Below are positions 1 to 7,565 of a stretch of DNA of 64,000 bases, piece after piece (the stretch's first letter is position 1; the number at the start of each line of letters is the position of its first letter). The position numbers and the translations under genes are program-made. Below the pieces are notes generated by a model. The model made no database searches and was not told where the DNA came from. It saw nothing but the letters and a program-made list of their open reading frames with translations. The stretch is from SMBSF63 sp034003545 (GTDB lineage: Bacteria; Chloroflexota; Anaerolineae; Anaerolineales; Anaerolineaceae), in contig CAYURM010000010.1 of NCBI GenBank assembly GCA_964447155.1, forward strand, positions 1 through 64,000, written 5' to 3'.

Positions 1-8
1 CTACCCTT

Positions 9-42
9 GGGCAGTTTCCCGCAAGGGCGCTGCCCTATTTTT
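9..42 (+). terminator. Rho-independent terminator of an upstream gene
   Basis: GGGCAG (9-14) pairs with CTGCCC (30-35). An inner CCC/GGG pair is closed by a GCAA tetraloop, and TATTTTT follows. It should end a plus-strand transcript that begins left of the window; no coding part of that gene is visible here. Confidence 0.6.
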
Positions 43-166
43 GTCTAATTGCGAGATTATATACACAAGAGGGGCTCAGGGCATTTTAAAAACTCAACGT
101 TGCAGCCATCAAAACGAAATTTTATGAATCAACGTATCTTTTTTGAGTGAAAAAATGGGAGGAACA

Positions 167-1024
167 ATGTCAAAAAAAGACAAGGGCAAAAAAGACCACG
201 ACCAAAAAACAGAAAAGCTGGTGGAGCCAGAGAAAAGTACAGCCGCCAAAGCATTGCCAAAAAAGCGCTACGAAAAAGAGTTGTCCCGTTTGCAGATTGA
301 ATTGGTCAAAATGCAGGAGTGGGTGCGGCACAAAGGGCTGAAGGTAGTCATTGTTTTTGAAGGCCGGGACGCGGCTGGAAAAGGAGGCACGATCAAACGC
401 ATCACCGAGTGCCTGAACCCCCGCGTGGCGCGCGTGGTGGCCCTGCCCAAGCCGACTGAACGCGAGTATACCCAATGGTATTTCCAGCGCTATGTCGTGC
501 ACCTGCCTGCCGCGGGCGAGATCGTGCTGTTTGACCGCAGCTGGTATAACCGCGCCGGGGTGGAACGGGTGATGGGCTTTTGCTCGCCGGAAGATGTGCA
601 GGAGTTTTTCCGTTCCTGCCCGGAGTTTGAACGGATGATCATTCGTTCCGGGATCATTTTGATCAAGTACTGGTTCTCGGTCTCGGATGAAGAACAGGAA
701 AAACGCTTCCAGGCGCGGCTGGATGACCCGACCAAACGCTGGAAGCTGAGCGATATGGATTTGATGTCGCGTTCGCGCTGGGTAGAGTACTCCAAAGCCA
801 AGGATGATATGTTCGCCCATACCGACATCAAGCAGGCGCCCTGGTATGTGGTCAACTCGGATGACAAGCGCCGTGCACGACTGAACTGCATCAGTCATTT
901 ATTGAGCTTGGTACCCTACGATGACCTTACACCGCCCGAGATCAAGCTGCCGCCGCGACAGGAGGACATTGGCTACATCCGCCCGCCGATGTCCGACCAG
1001 ACCTTTGTGCCGGAGGTCTATTAA
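167..1024 (+). CDS. ppk2: Polyphosphate kinase 2 family protein
   Basis: Transfers phosphate between polyphosphate and nucleotides in the cytoplasm, so it links the polyphosphate store to the (d)NTP/NDP pools. Seen: a lysine-rich tail of about 35 residues, then a P-loop kinase core with Walker A GRDAAGKGG (residues 66-74) and the PPK2 Walker B-type motif DRSWYNRA (123-130). The 285 residues fit a one-domain PPK2. An in-frame TTG (143) and ATG (155) lie upstream, but GGGAGGA (157-163) sits just ahead of ATG 167, so 167 is chosen. The sequence does not show whether it prefers NDP or NMP substrates. Confidence 0.93.
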   Translation: MSKKDKGKKDHDQKTEKLVEPEKSTAAKALPKKRYEKELSRLQIELVKMQEWVRHKGLKVVIVFEGRDAAGKGGTIKRITECLNPRVARVVALPKPTEREYTQWYFQRYVVHLPAAGEIVLFDRSWYNRAGVERVMGFCSPEDVQEFFRSCPEFERMIIRSGIILIKYWFSVSDEEQEKRFQARLDDPTKRWKLSDMDLMSRSRWVEYSKAKDDMFAHTDIKQAPWYVVNSDDKRRARLNCISHLLSLVPYDDLTPPEIKLPPRQEDIGYIRPPMSDQTFVPEVY

Positions 1025-1068
1025 GCGGAAGAGTAGATCAATTACCACACAAGTGAAAGGATAAAATC

Positions 1069-2028
1069 ATGCACTACCGAAGATTAGGACGTACAGGATT
1101 AAAGGTCAGTGAAATTTCCCTGGGCGCCTGGATCACCTTTGGCGACCAAATTGAACGCAAAACCGCGGCTGACCTGGTACACGCAGCCTATGACCAGGGC
1201 ATCAACTTCTTTGATAACGCCGACGTGTACGCCGCCGGACAGGCTGAAATCGTCATGGGCGAAGCCATCCGCAAACTGCCGCGCGAGACCCTGGTCATCT
1301 CCAGCAAAGTCTTTTGGCCGACCATGCCCGGCCCCAACGGGCGCGGCCTCTCGCGCAAGCACATCACCGAATCGATCGATGCCTCCCTGCGCCGCCTGGG
1401 CACGGACTATGTGGACTTGTATTACTGCCACCGCTATGACCCCGATACGCCCATCCAGGAAGTAGTATGGACGATGAACCATCTCATCCAGCAGGGAAAG
1501 ATCCTCTACTGGGGCACCTCCGAATGGGAAGCCGCCTATATCGCCCAGGCGATTGGCGTAGCCAACCAGCTCAACCTGATCCCGCCGGTGGTCGAGCAGC
1601 CACAGTACAACATGTTCCGCCGCAAGCGCGTGGAAGTGGAACTGGAACCCTTGACCCGTGAATATTCTCTGGGATTGACCACCTGGAGCCCGCTGGCATC
1701 CGGCATTCTCACCGGCAAATATAATGATGGTATTCCAAAAGGCAGCCGTGCCAGCCGTGAAGATATGGCCTGGCTGGTGGATCAGTTGAACGAGAAACGC
1801 CTGGATGCGGTACGCCAATTGACCGCCCTGGCAGAAGGTCTGCAAATCACCACCGCTCAATTGGCGATCGCCTGGTTGCTGCGCCGCAAGGAAATCTCCA
1901 GCGTGATCACCGGCGCCACCAGCATGGAACAGTTAGATGAAAACCTGGGTGCGCCCGAAGCGCTGGGAAAAATGGATGACACCATCATGGAAGAGATCGA
2001 GCAGATCCTGGAGAACTTCCCGGAATAA
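1069..2028 (+). CDS. Aldo/keto reductase, Kv-beta (AKR6)-like
   Basis: NADPH-dependent carbonyl reductase with a TIM-barrel fold. The catalytic tetrad is visible: Asp49 in FFDNADVY, Tyr54, Lys80 (ISSK) and His121 in YYCHRYDPDTP. The last motif is typical of the potassium-channel beta-subunit/YghZ branch. Full length at 319 residues. AAAGGA lies ahead of ATG 1069. It follows ppk2 by 44 bp on the same strand, so co-transcription is possible. The strong hairpin at 2102-2130 ends the unit. The physiological substrate is unknown; members often reduce methylglyoxal-type aldehydes. Confidence 0.9.
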   Translation: MHYRRLGRTGLKVSEISLGAWITFGDQIERKTAADLVHAAYDQGINFFDNADVYAAGQAEIVMGEAIRKLPRETLVISSKVFWPTMPGPNGRGLSRKHITESIDASLRRLGTDYVDLYYCHRYDPDTPIQEVVWTMNHLIQQGKILYWGTSEWEAAYIAQAIGVANQLNLIPPVVEQPQYNMFRRKRVEVELEPLTREYSLGLTTWSPLASGILTGKYNDGIPKGSRASREDMAWLVDQLNEKRLDAVRQLTALAEGLQITTAQLAIAWLLRRKEISSVITGATSMEQLDENLGAPEALGKMDDTIMEEIEQILENFPE

Positions 2029-2101
2029 AGATGCAGGCTGGCTTGCACTCCCTGGAACCGCCTCCAGGGCAGATGTGCTCTTGTGAGGCCGAAGGCTAAG
2101 T

Positions 2102-2137
2102 AGCAGGGCAGGTCGCTGACCTGCCCTGCTTTATTCC
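2102..2137. terminator. Strong hairpin between convergent genes
   Basis: A perfect 13-bp stem, AGCAGGGCAGGTC (2102-2114) with its complement at 2118-2130, has a 3-nt GCT loop and is followed by TTTATTCCCTTT. It lies between the aldo/keto reductase and the convergent serine hydrolase and probably serves both. Its GACCTG core resembles the hairpin at 12766-12787. Confidence 0.7.
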
Positions 2138-2139
2138 CT

Positions 2140-3186
2140 TTATTTTCTGCGCAGAATTTTGACAATCCGGTTGTAAACGACATTCGACACCAATTCCATT
2201 TCTCCACCGGTGGTACTCACAAACTGAATAACGACTGTATCAATATCTTCGTGATAGCGGGCGATACTATGGTATCCTGGCACCCAGCCAGCATGTTCAT
2301 ACTCGTAAATTGAGGAGTAGATCGCCTGCTCATCGTCATTCAATAGTGTGCCATCATTCAACGCTCTCAAAAATATACCAACATCCTGTGCAGTTGCGAC
2401 CATAGACCCACCCGGAGCGATATGATCGAGCTCTTTTAAATCTGGCTCAACTTTATGGTGGTACCCGCTGGCGACTTCTCCGGAATCTGCCTGGCTAAGC
2501 AAACTGTACGTATGGTTCAGCCCAAGGGGCTCCAGGATTTCACTGCGAATGTATTCGTGATGGCTATAGCCCAAGACCTTGTCGAGAATATCGCCGATCA
2601 GCAGATAACCCGTGTTGGAATAGCGGTAATCCCTGTCAGGTTCAAAATCTGCGGGTTCATCTAAAGCAAACTCAAGATAGGCATCGCGATCCGGCAGGGT
2701 TTCGAACCAGGGATAGTCGGGCTGGTCAACAAAATCAGGGATACCACTGCGATGTTGCAGTATCATTCTCAGGGTAATTTGATCTGCATATTCAATCCTG
2801 CCGGCAAGTTCAGGCAAGTGATCAGCCAGCGTGTCATCCAGCGACAGGCTCCCGCTATTAACCAATTTGGCGGCAGCGGCGGCGATGTATAACTTGCTGA
2901 CACTGCCAATCTTGAACAATGCCTGCGGATCGGCCGGTACCTGTGCCGCCCGATCTTTCCAGCCGGCAGCATAAAGAACGGGTGGCTGACCAGCCTGATC
3001 GATATACACGATGATGCCATCCAGCCCACGATCAATTCCATCCTCGACCTGCTCCTGCACCGTATCGGGTAAAGGGGCTAGCCATGTCAATATTCCCTCC
3101 CAGGGCGGGAATACCACGATACTGATTATTCCCACGATCGGCATGATTATCCTAAGTATTCGAATGATACGGTTCTTTTTTTGCAT
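2140..3186 (-). CDS. Serine hydrolase, class C beta-lactamase family, membrane anchored
   Basis: Predicted acyl-serine hydrolase (beta-lactamase/D-aminopeptidase/esterase superfamily). Motifs in order: SVSK (95-98) with the nucleophile serine and general-base lysine, Y-S-N (189-191), and HAG (298-300) in place of the usual KTG/HTG. An N-terminal hydrophobic segment (about residues 8-27) suggests anchoring with the domain outside. A GTG at 3216 is in frame, but GAGAGGAAA lies about 8 nt ahead of ATG 3186, giving 348 residues. The substrate cannot be inferred; peptidase or esterase activity is more likely than antibiotic hydrolysis for such orphan members. Confidence 0.85.
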   Translation of the reverse strand: MQKKNRIIRILRIIMPIVGIISIVVFPPWEGILTWLAPLPDTVQEQVEDGIDRGLDGIIVYIDQAGQPPVLYAAGWKDRAAQVPADPQALFKIGSVSKLYIAAAAAKLVNSGSLSLDDTLADHLPELAGRIEYADQITLRMILQHRSGIPDFVDQPDYPWFETLPDRDAYLEFALDEPADFEPDRDYRYSNTGYLLIGDILDKVLGYSHHEYIRSEILEPLGLNHTYSLLSQADSGEVASGYHHKVEPDLKELDHIAPGGSMVATAQDVGIFLRALNDGTLLNDDEQAIYSSIYEYEHAGWVPGYHSIARYHEDIDTVVIQFVSTTGGEMELVSNVVYNRIVKILRRK

Positions 3187-3314
3187 TTGCGATTTCCTCT
3201 CCAGGCCGCCTGACACTTAATGATGCCAGCTCAAACGAAACCGCATAGCCTGGTTATTTCGTTGTCTTAAACGGATCGGTGCTGCACCATTCAAAGTTAA
3301 GCTGGCCGACGCAG

Positions 3315-3338
3315 ATTATATAAAGACAATTATTGTCT
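3315..3338 (-). promoter_or_regulatory. Candidate -10 element with 15-bp palindromic operator
   Basis: On the minus strand TATAAT occupies 3320-3315. Immediately upstream is a perfect 7-1-7 inverted repeat (AGACAAT at 3324-3330, ATTGTCT at 3332-3338). No good -35 exists at 16-18 bp, so the repeat may be an activator or repressor site for the serine hydrolase, whose start is about 130 bp downstream. Confidence 0.4.
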
Positions 3339-3393
3339 AAATACAGTATAGCATCTCAGGGGAAGACTGCCAATATGCATATAGTGGCTATTC

Positions 3394-3426
3394 AAATGCG
3401 CTCCCGGTAAAGTGGGGAGCGCATTT
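3394..3426. terminator. 12-bp stem hairpin
   Basis: AAATGCGCTCCC (3394-3405) pairs perfectly with 3415-3426 around a 9-nt loop. It lies 28 bp beyond the stop of the minus-strand gene ending at 3454. The T-run is on the plus side (TTTTATTT), so it is at best a weak terminator for the minus-strand genes and may be a bidirectional end structure. Confidence 0.45.
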
Positions 3427-3453
3427 TATTTACTCACAACTACTACAACGAAA

Positions 3454-3672
3454 TCAAACGCTGGAGATGCTTTCATCTTTCACTGCTGGTGCTACCACCA
3501 CCGCAATATACACCATCCAGATAATCAGAAAAATATGGAGTACATCATTTTCGGTGAACCAGATGCCCCGCGCCCACAGCGTTTCCGAGATGCCCAAAAC
3601 ATAATACAGAAAATAGGCCGAGATCGTCACGATCAGCCAACCCCATACGCCCAGCAGGGCAATCCTCACCAC
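3454..3672 (-). CDS. Small membrane protein, probable C-terminal part of a split gene
   Basis: 72 residues with two predicted membrane helices (about 3-28 and 45-65). It starts at a GTG inside the last codons of the preceding gene (3666-3672 overlap, different frame) and has no ribosome binding site of its own beyond that overlap. The segment ARGIWFTENDVLHIFLI looks like the end of a longer multi-spanning Chloroflexota family (DUF6962-like, from memory). Together with the 90-residue neighbour it could be one gene that lost its middle. Translation by coupling is possible; function unknown. Confidence 0.45.
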   Translation of the reverse strand: MVRIALLGVWGWLIVTISAYFLYYVLGISETLWARGIWFTENDVLHIFLIIWMVYIAVVVAPAVKDESISSV

Positions 3673-3938
3673 ACGCGTGATTTCTCCGCCCCGCGGATTT
3701 TGAAAAAATACAGTCCGGCGAGGATGGTGACCACACCCAGCAGATATACAATCGCCGAAGTGGACGGCTGCACCACCAAAATGGATTTCGATGCAATTTG
3801 AATTTCAGCATAGGGCTGCATCGCCAGCCAGGCTTCCGGTGACGTGGACGGGCTATATGGGATCGACTCCAGGGCGCTGCACCCTGTCAAAGCCATCATG
3901 GAAATCCAAGCAAATACATACTGAAAGCCTTTTTTCAT
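3666..3938 (-). CDS. Lipoprotein-like membrane protein, probable N-terminal part of a split gene
   Basis: 90 residues: an N-terminal hydrophobic signal ending in LTGC (lipobox, Cys about residue 20), then a short extracytoplasmic part and one membrane helix (about 62-80) ending in a basic RIRG stretch. It overlaps the upstream methyltransferase by 4 bp (ATGA at 3935-3938), so translation is probably coupled. The next open frame (3454-3672) continues in another frame and seems to carry the rest of the same family. Read alone it is a small lipoprotein of unknown role. Confidence 0.5.
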   Translation of the reverse strand: MKKGFQYVFAWISMMALTGCSALESIPYSPSTSPEAWLAMQPYAEIQIASKSILVVQPSTSAIVYLLGVVTILAGLYFFKIRGAEKSRVW

Positions 3939-4672
3939 TTTTTCTCCAGTATGTAATACAAATGCACGTATTGGTATGCGTTAGTGCGATCTTTATACCT
4001 TGCACGCCAATCGTCCTGCGTGCAGCGGCCCATTTGCTCACTCAACAAATTCATCCACTCCGCCAGAGTCGATTCCTGAGCGGCCTCGCGCAGGTAACGC
4101 ACTTGCTTTTGTCTGGATTCGATCTTCCAGCCAGACACCAGGGCATCCGCCTCAGCGTCGGTGAACATGCTGTGCCGTGCCAGCTCACCATCCTCCATTA
4201 TCCAAAATTCACCGGGAATCCTTTCCTCACCAAAAAAGGACTTGGGCCAGCAGTCCGTCGAGATCACGCCCCAAAAAGCCATCCCGCCCGGTTTCAACAC
4301 GCGCTGCATTTCGCTGATCGCCTTGACCGTATCCTCCTTGCTCAAGTGGCACATGGCATAATGCTCAAAGACGTAATCAAAGCTCTCATCCCCAAACGGC
4401 AGTGCGCGCATATCTCCCTGACGTAAGTCAACATCAATGTTCTGTGCTTCACAAAACTGCCTGGCACGCTCCAACTGCTCGGGATCAATATCCATGCCAA
4501 AAGCCTCAAAACCCTGCTGGGCAAACAAAGCCACAGGCGGCACAGGCCCGCCCGCACCGCAATCGAGAATTTTCAACTGTGGTTCACCCTCAACAGGCAG
4601 CCCTCCGGCTGCAATCGCACTCAAAAAACCATACACCGGGATCGCATTGGGACGCAAAATAATGTCGCTCAT
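3935..4672 (-). CDS. Class I SAM-dependent methyltransferase
   Basis: Rossmann-fold methyltransferase of 245 residues. Motif I is LDCGAGGP (36-43), an acidic motif II follows about 20 residues on (FGMDIDPEQL), then the GDMRALPF and RVLKPGG motifs of the UbiE/Methyltransf_11 group. GGAGAG sits ahead of ATG 4672. It precedes the split membrane protein with a 4-bp overlap and lies downstream of the ATC-hydrolase-like gene, so a small operon is likely. The methyl acceptor is unknown. Confidence 0.85.
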   Translation of the reverse strand: MSDIILRPNAIPVYGFLSAIAAGGLPVEGEPQLKILDCGAGGPVPPVALFAQQGFEAFGMDIDPEQLERARQFCEAQNIDVDLRQGDMRALPFGDESFDYVFEHYAMCHLSKEDTVKAISEMQRVLKPGGMAFWGVISTDCWPKSFFGEERIPGEFWIMEDGELARHSMFTDAEADALVSGWKIESRQKQVRYLREAAQESTLAEWMNLLSEQMGRCTQDDWRARYKDRTNAYQYVHLYYILEKK

Positions 4673-4702
4673 GTACTCTCCATGGAGACTGATATAAAAA
4701 AT

Positions 4703-5419
4703 TTAATCTTTTTTTCGCGTGAAACGGAAATCGCAGACCGGCGCGCCCAGCGCCAGGGTGCTTTTTCGCTCAAAGTCAAAACCTGCCTGCTCACACAAAT
4801 GCGGGAAGAAAACCTCATCCCCATAGCAGGTGGAGTAATAACAATAGTGCGGATTCCCCATCAATGTAGCCGCTTCTGCCCAGGCGCACCAGGTCACGTT
4901 CAACTGAAAAGCATCAGGCTCATCGATCACCACCTCGGCCACTTCCAGCCCTTTCTCCTCCATTGCGTCCATCATCGCCACATAGTACTGTTTGAACGGT
5001 AGCAGGAAATCCCCACTGCCAATTTCGATAAAAGTTGCTGCCGAGGCAAACATCTCTTCAAATACCGGCACAGAGATATGGCCTGACAACCTGCGGCGCA
5101 GGGCAGCGGCTTTTTCCAAGCCCATCATTTCCGCCATTACCTTGGACATGGCAATCTTCTTGATGATCTGCTGCAAATGGTCATCCGAAATGCCTTTGGC
5201 CTTGAAGCTGCTCCAATCCAAATCCTGCGCGCTGGCGATCTCTTCCTTCACGCGTCGCACCAGGTGCACGGTGCCGCGCAGTCCAAGTGCACGAATGATC
5301 CTGCCAACAAGCTGGAGAGCAGGCCCCAGCAGGGTCAGTGCCTGACCCAAAGACAACCGGGATTTTTCACCAATGGTGAGAATATCTTTTCCGTAATGGG
5401 GTAATTCTTCGACCTTCAT
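4703..5419 (-). CDS. L-2-amino-thiazoline-4-carboxylic acid hydrolase family protein
   Basis: 238 residues. The C-terminal half shows the family pattern: a tryptophan/cysteine-rich NVTWCAWAEA segment, CYYSTCYGDE, then a closing R-x-x-TLALGAPVCDFRF. Characterised members open the thiazoline ring in cysteine-yielding pathways; most homologues, including those beside regulators and methyltransferases, have no proven substrate. The cysteines and acidic residues could bind metal or act as catalyst. A TTG at 5425 is in frame, but GGAGG 7 nt before ATG 5419 decides the start. No signal peptide. It may be co-transcribed with the methyltransferase 30 bp downstream. Confidence 0.75.
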   Translation of the reverse strand: MKVEELPHYGKDILTIGEKSRLSLGQALTLLGPALQLVGRIIRALGLRGTVHLVRRVKEEIASAQDLDWSSFKAKGISDDHLQQIIKKIAMSKVMAEMMGLEKAAALRRRLSGHISVPVFEEMFASAATFIEIGSGDFLLPFKQYYVAMMDAMEEKGLEVAEVVIDEPDAFQLNVTWCAWAEAATLMGNPHYCYYSTCYGDEVFFPHLCEQAGFDFERKSTLALGAPVCDFRFTRKKD

Positions 5420-5528
5420 TTTCAAACCTCCGTGTGTTCACGCATTAAGAACGGGAAAATTCAATGAGAAATCGAATTCGTTTCCCGGACAAACCGACGT
5501 CCGGACACGGGCCGGCCGCCATCCCAAA

Positions 5529-6926
5529 TCACCTTTCTTTTTTCCGCGCCGCCACGAAGGCCGCCACAGTGCGCTCGATATCCACCGTTGTGGTCGCCCA
5601 CGAGCAAACACTCACGCGAATCAAAGGCGTGTCATGCCATTTGCCCGCCCCGCACCAGCACTCGCCGGAACGCTGCAAATTCGTCAGCGTAGACGCTGTC
5701 TCTTTGGGTGTATCGCAGGCAATCAACACCTGATTGAAGACCACATCGTTCAGCACCTGAAAGCCCTCCGCCTGCATCAGCCCGGCAAACTGTTCTGCAC
5801 AATCGCACAAGCCATCCACCAGTTCTTCTACCCCGCTTTTTCCCAGCACCTTGAGGGTGGCCCACAGCTCTACCGCCCGCCCGCGGCGGGACATCTCCGG
5901 CGTGTACATCATCCCGTCGCGCTGCTCGCCGTACTGAATATAGGAACCGGTAGCCTGCAAAGCCCCCGACAAAGCTTCCGGTTTCTTGCACAGGATGATC
6001 CCGCAGTCATAAGGCGTGTTGAGGGTCTTGTGCCCATCCACCGACCAGGAATCTGCTTTTTCCATGCCTTGGGTGAGGTGTTTCTTGCTCGCTGAAGCCC
6101 CGGCCCACAGACCAAACGCCCCGTCCACATGCACCCAGGCCCCGGCTGCGTTCGCCTTCTCACAAATTTCCTCCAGCGGATCAAATGCCCCGGAATTGAC
6201 ATTGCCAGCCTGCAAAATGACCATACAGTTACTGTCCAACTCCGGCACAGCCGAGGCCAGCATGCGCCCTTGTTCATCCACGGGGACCAATTCCACGCGG
6301 TCCTTGCCCAGGCCGAGCAAAGACAAGGCCCTGAAAACTGTGCTGTGCGCCTCTGCGCCCACGATCACGCGGATCGGCGGCGCACCAAACAAGCCCTGAC
6401 TGTTCACATCCCAACCAGCCTTGTTGAGGATCTCATGCCGCCCGGCAGCCAGCCCACACAGGGTTGCTATCGAACTGCCGCTTACCAGGCCCATTGCACT
6501 TTGCTGCGGAAGCCCCAATAAATCAATCACCCATTTTTCGCAAATCGTTTCCAGCCTGGCCTGGACAGGGGAACTGACATACAAGGCCGCAGTTTGATCC
6601 CACACATCGGCCAGCCATTTGGCCGCCATCGCCGGCGGGAAAACGCTGCCCACCACCATGCCAAAATACCTGCCGCCCGTGCTGGTCACCGTGGCCGGCG
6701 AGCCATACGCATGCAGCAGGCGCAGCATCTCAACCGGGTCGCCGCCGGTCTCCGGCATCGGTTCGTCAAAAGCGGACAACCCCGCCAGCGCCTCATCTAT
6801 TGGGAAGACCTCGCGGTCATAGACCCCATCCATATACGCATACGCATAGCCTTTGGCCTGCTCAAATAACTTTCGATCTCCGTGCAAGGCGTACATGCGT
6901 TTCTGCAAATCTGATAATTCTGTCAT
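5529..6926 (-). CDS. Pyridoxal-dependent group II amino acid decarboxylase
   Basis: Decarboxylates an aromatic amino acid or glutamate-type substrate using PLP. Seen in 465 residues: the stacking histidine in VGAEAHST (His194), the DGAFG motif carrying the pyridine-binding Asp (268-272), and the PLP lysine in VDGHKTLNTPYDCG (Lys300). The HK-x-L-N pattern belongs to the DDC/GAD branch. GAGG lies ahead of ATG 6926. It sits 12 bp downstream of the methyltransferase-like gene, so these two are probably co-transcribed. Which amine it makes cannot be read from the sequence. Confidence 0.88.
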   Translation of the reverse strand: MTELSDLQKRMYALHGDRKLFEQAKGYAYAYMDGVYDREVFPIDEALAGLSAFDEPMPETGGDPVEMLRLLHAYGSPATVTSTGGRYFGMVVGSVFPPAMAAKWLADVWDQTAALYVSSPVQARLETICEKWVIDLLGLPQQSAMGLVSGSSIATLCGLAAGRHEILNKAGWDVNSQGLFGAPPIRVIVGAEAHSTVFRALSLLGLGKDRVELVPVDEQGRMLASAVPELDSNCMVILQAGNVNSGAFDPLEEICEKANAAGAWVHVDGAFGLWAGASASKKHLTQGMEKADSWSVDGHKTLNTPYDCGIILCKKPEALSGALQATGSYIQYGEQRDGMMYTPEMSRRGRAVELWATLKVLGKSGVEELVDGLCDCAEQFAGLMQAEGFQVLNDVVFNQVLIACDTPKETASTLTNLQRSGECWCGAGKWHDTPLIRVSVCSWATTTVDIERTVAAFVAARKKER

Positions 6927-6938
6927 TAAGTTTTTTCC

Positions 6939-7565
6939 TCAAACCGCCTTTTGAAACACATACATGCTGGCCGCTTTGGTATAGCCTATCCCCCGCTGGC
7001 GTTCTTCCAAAAGCGCTTTGGTGATCTCCACCGGCTTTTTGGGCACCATATAACTGTCCAGACCCTTCTCCGTCAGGCGGTAGCTGCCGTCTTTGCCCTG
7101 CACCACCGCCACCAAATGAAAATCCTCATCGATCGAGGCCATGCTGGCATCGCCGTGGCTGTTGTTGGCTAATAAATAGCCGCCCGGCCTCAGGTAGCGC
7201 TTCGCATGCTGCGAAACAAAACCTGCGTACTGCGAAATGAGCAGATCAAAGCGCCCCAGCAATTCGGGAATCTCCTCAAAATAGCTCTGCGGATAACACG
7301 AGAAGTCTGCCTCTTCGGGATACAGCTTCCGGCTGGCGATGAAATCTGCCAAACCAGGATCGGCAAAAAACTTCTTCGCTCGTTTGTCGCTGTCGATAAA
7401 CGCCGTGAGCGGGTAAACGAACGCCGGCGTCACATGCACATAGCTGCCCGGATACACCGCACTGCGGATGCCATAACGCTCCGCCAGCAGTTGGAAAAGG
7501 TCCAGGCGCTCAAAATCGCGATCGGTAAAATATTCATTGTAAAGACTTAAAATTTGATCATTCAT
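6939..7565 (-). CDS. Methyltransferase-like protein of unknown function
   Basis: 208 residues. The middle part (PELLGRFDLLISQYAGFVS, then LRPGGYLLANNSHGD) reads like the second half of a class I SAM methyltransferase fold, but the glycine-rich motif I is not recognisable, so activity is doubtful. Its start codon overlaps the stop of the preceding gene (TAATG at 7563-7567) and has only a weak ribosome binding site, so it probably depends on translational coupling. G+C is like the surrounding chromosome, unlike the gene before it. It could act on the product of the decarboxylase 12 bp downstream; that is inference. Confidence 0.55.
   Translation of the reverse strand: MNDQILSLYNEYFTDRDFERLDLFQLLAERYGIRSAVYPGSYVHVTPAFVYPLTAFIDSDKRAKKFFADPGLADFIASRKLYPEEADFSCYPQSYFEEIPELLGRFDLLISQYAGFVSQHAKRYLRPGGYLLANNSHGDASMASIDEDFHLVAVVQGKDGSYRLTEKGLDSYMVPKKPVEITKALLEERQRGIGYTKAASMYVFQKAV

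Noticed and set aside
170..898. Long minus-strand open frame opposite ppk2
   Set aside because: Antisense shadow of the clearly recognised kinase; low-complexity translation with no family features.
2140..3186. Antibiotic-resistance class C beta-lactamase
   Set aside because: SxxK and YxN are present but the third motif is HAG and overall features fit generic serine hydrolases; resistance cannot be claimed.
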